64,000 nucleotides of DNA from Arcicella lustrica (GTDB lineage: Bacteria; Bacteroidota; Bacteroidia; Cytophagales; Spirosomataceae): assembly GCF_034930985.1 (NCBI RefSeq), contig NZ_JAYGIM010000004.1:62001-126000 (forward strand), written 5' to 3'. Of this stretch, positions 63,080 through 64,000 are shown piece by piece. The position numbers and the translations under genes are program-made. The notes beneath the pieces were generated by a model. It made no database searches. It was not told the DNA's origin and was given only the letters and a program-made list of their open reading frames with translations. Numbering within the stretch: position 1 is the first letter of the stretch; each line of letters starts with the position of its first letter.

Positions 63080-63646
63080 TTATTGCAATTGTAAAACTTT
63101 AGAAGTTGATTTTGCGTATTCAAAAGCACCAAACATGATTGCTGAGAAAAGTAAATTACTCACCAAAGTGTTTTTCAAGAAAGGCAAAGCCATTGTATAA
63201 CATGATACTAAACCTTCAAAAGTTTGTGGATACATTTTACCGCCTGTCCAAACCAAAAAGTTTGATACTACAAAGAATACAATAGTACCCAACACATTGG
63301 CTGTAAGTAAACTTTCTATCGTTACTTTCTTTAAAATAACAATGCCAATTAATACCACTAAAGCGAAGCAGATAAACACTGATGGCTCGAAACCAAATGA
63401 AAAAGTAGGATACCACTGCTTATAAAAAACATTGTTCAACACCAAATTAGATAACCACAAGGCAGCGAATGGCACAATAAAAGCCCATTGCTTTTTTGTA
63501 AAATATGCCCCTCCGAACAATGCGATTGTTCCTACAGGTGAAAAGTTGGATAAAGTTGGTGCAATCACCGCTAAAAAACGAAAGGCAGTAGCAACCAAAA
63601 TGATAGCAACCAACACTCCAAAACGAAGGTTTATTGAATTTTTCAT
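63080..63646 (-). CDS. DUF6580/ECF-type S-component-like membrane protein
   Basis: The 188-residue protein has six predicted membrane helices and a segment FSPVGTIALFGGAYFTKKQWAFIVPFAALWLSNLVLNN. Its layout, with a cytoplasm-facing conserved loop and small size, is that of DUF6580/substrate-specific components of vitamin transporters. No energising ATPase is nearby. Substrate unknown. It has -7 box TAAATTTG at 63691-63698 upstream and a strong terminator downstream. Confidence 0.8.
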   Translation of the reverse strand: MKNSINLRFGVLVAIILVATAFRFLAVIAPTLSNFSPVGTIALFGGAYFTKKQWAFIVPFAALWLSNLVLNNVFYKQWYPTFSFGFEPSVFICFALVVLIGIVILKKVTIESLLTANVLGTIVFFVVSNFLVWTGGKMYPQTFEGLVSCYTMALPFLKNTLVSNLLFSAIMFGAFEYAKSTSKVLQLQ

Positions 63647-63690
63647 GAATATTTCTTCCTAAATTTCTATTCTAATTTATTTAGGATATA

Positions 63691-63698
63691 CAAATTTA
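63691..63698 (-). promoter_or_regulatory. -7 box TAAATTTG of the DUF6580-like gene
   Basis: Full TAnnTTTG match on the minus strand with a TTG 17 bp further upstream (63716-63718); 45 bp from the start codon. Confidence 0.5.
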
Positions 63699-63892
63699 CT
63701 AAGGTTTACAGATTTCAACGTAATTTTGATGAAAATTTAAAATAGAAGAGTCTTTAAGGAGTAAATACTTTTGACCAATATTGAAATCTAGGGCTAACCA
63801 TAACGGCATTTTGAATTAATCTTGATGTCTTACAATAGCAAAACCCTAAAGTCAAAGAATCTTATAGCTCCAATCATTTACCCCGATAAAAA

Positions 63893-64000
63893 ATGTTTTC
63901 TAAAAATTTCAAATTAGGCTTATTAGGTGGCGGACAATTAGGAAGAATGTTACTCCAAGCTGCTATCGATTTAGATATTCATGTAAAAGCGCTTGACCCA
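63893..64000 (+). CDS. purK: 5-(carboxyamino)imidazole ribonucleotide synthase PurK, 5' part
   Basis: ATG at 63893 and 36 codons up to the window end. The N-terminus reads KLGLLGGGQLGRMLLQAAI, the glycine-rich opening of PurK (ATP-grasp family). It makes N5-carboxyaminoimidazole ribonucleotide in purine synthesis. The rest lies outside the window; no conflict with upstream features. Confidence 0.9.
   Translation, partial: MFSKNFKLGLLGGGQLGRMLLQAAIDLDIHVKALDP

Overview
The window is a stretch of chromosome from a member of the Bacteroidota, most likely order Cytophagales (the Emticicia/Arcicella/Flectobacillus neighbourhood is my best guess from family content, not a measured result). Signs for this are low G+C content, no Shine-Dalgarno sites, promoters of the TTG-N19/20-TAnnTTTG type, two proteins with C-terminal type IX secretion sorting domains, a split atpDC pair, bshA, an FAD/NDH-2 dehydrogenase and LytS/LytTR signalling pairs. 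No insertion sequence, prophage, plasmid gene or CRISPR array was seen. Most of the window is ordinary core genome in short operons on both strands, with many clear intrinsic terminators.

Layout. 1-5.4 kb: end of a UPF1-like helicase, a D-lactate dehydrogenase, a lipoprotein, an outer-membrane protein and two tandem paralogous small proteins. 5.6-11 kb: signalling block with a PAS histidine kinase, a receiver-CRP fusion regulator, a membrane metalloprotease-like protein and a LytTR/LytS pair. 11.2-15.2 kb: phosphatase, hotdog thioesterase plus isochorismate synthase (menaquinone), CBS-domain membrane protein. 15.2-20.7 kb: cytochrome c maturation genes (ccmB, C, D, E and a CcmF/CcsA protein), with a cysteine-type CcmE. 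20.9-28.3 kb: feoAB, a DUF2064 transferase, NAD(P)HX repair enzyme, siroheme enzyme and acyl-CoA ligase. 28.7-32.8 kb: secreted Ig-repeat T9SS protein and a YCF48-like propeller. 32.9-36.7 kb: EamA transporter, der, era, initiator tRNA. 36.9-40.6 kb: ABC ATPase and a membrane/TPR protein. 41.5-44.9 kb: atpDC and carA. 45-53.9 kb: mnmD, a conserved unknown, a GlcNAc-kinase-like protein, a large propeller T9SS protein, cytochrome b5-like protein, thiL, UbiA prenyltransferase. 54-64 kb: bshA, ndh, a fatty acid hydroxylase, a two-component system, folK, an AlgH-like protein, aroA, a DUF6580-like membrane protein and the start of purK.

The most interesting signals lie between genes. (1) At 40864-41150 there is an exact 21-bp periodic array that reads as thirteen in-register heptapeptides, broken from its ATG by one missing base: a hidden, probably damaged or frameshifted repeat gene. 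A related 21/42-bp array lies at 62794-62919. (2) carA is preceded by its own strong promoter, a 36-codon leader ORF with a U-rich end, and a terminator whose stem begins on the last base of the leader stop codon. This layout matches the logic of UTP-sensing pyrBI attenuation. (3) At least ten intergenic gaps contain unrelated sequences that share a 7-bp period, including 7.3 copies of GCTATCA, resembling the heptameric repeats described in cyanobacteria.
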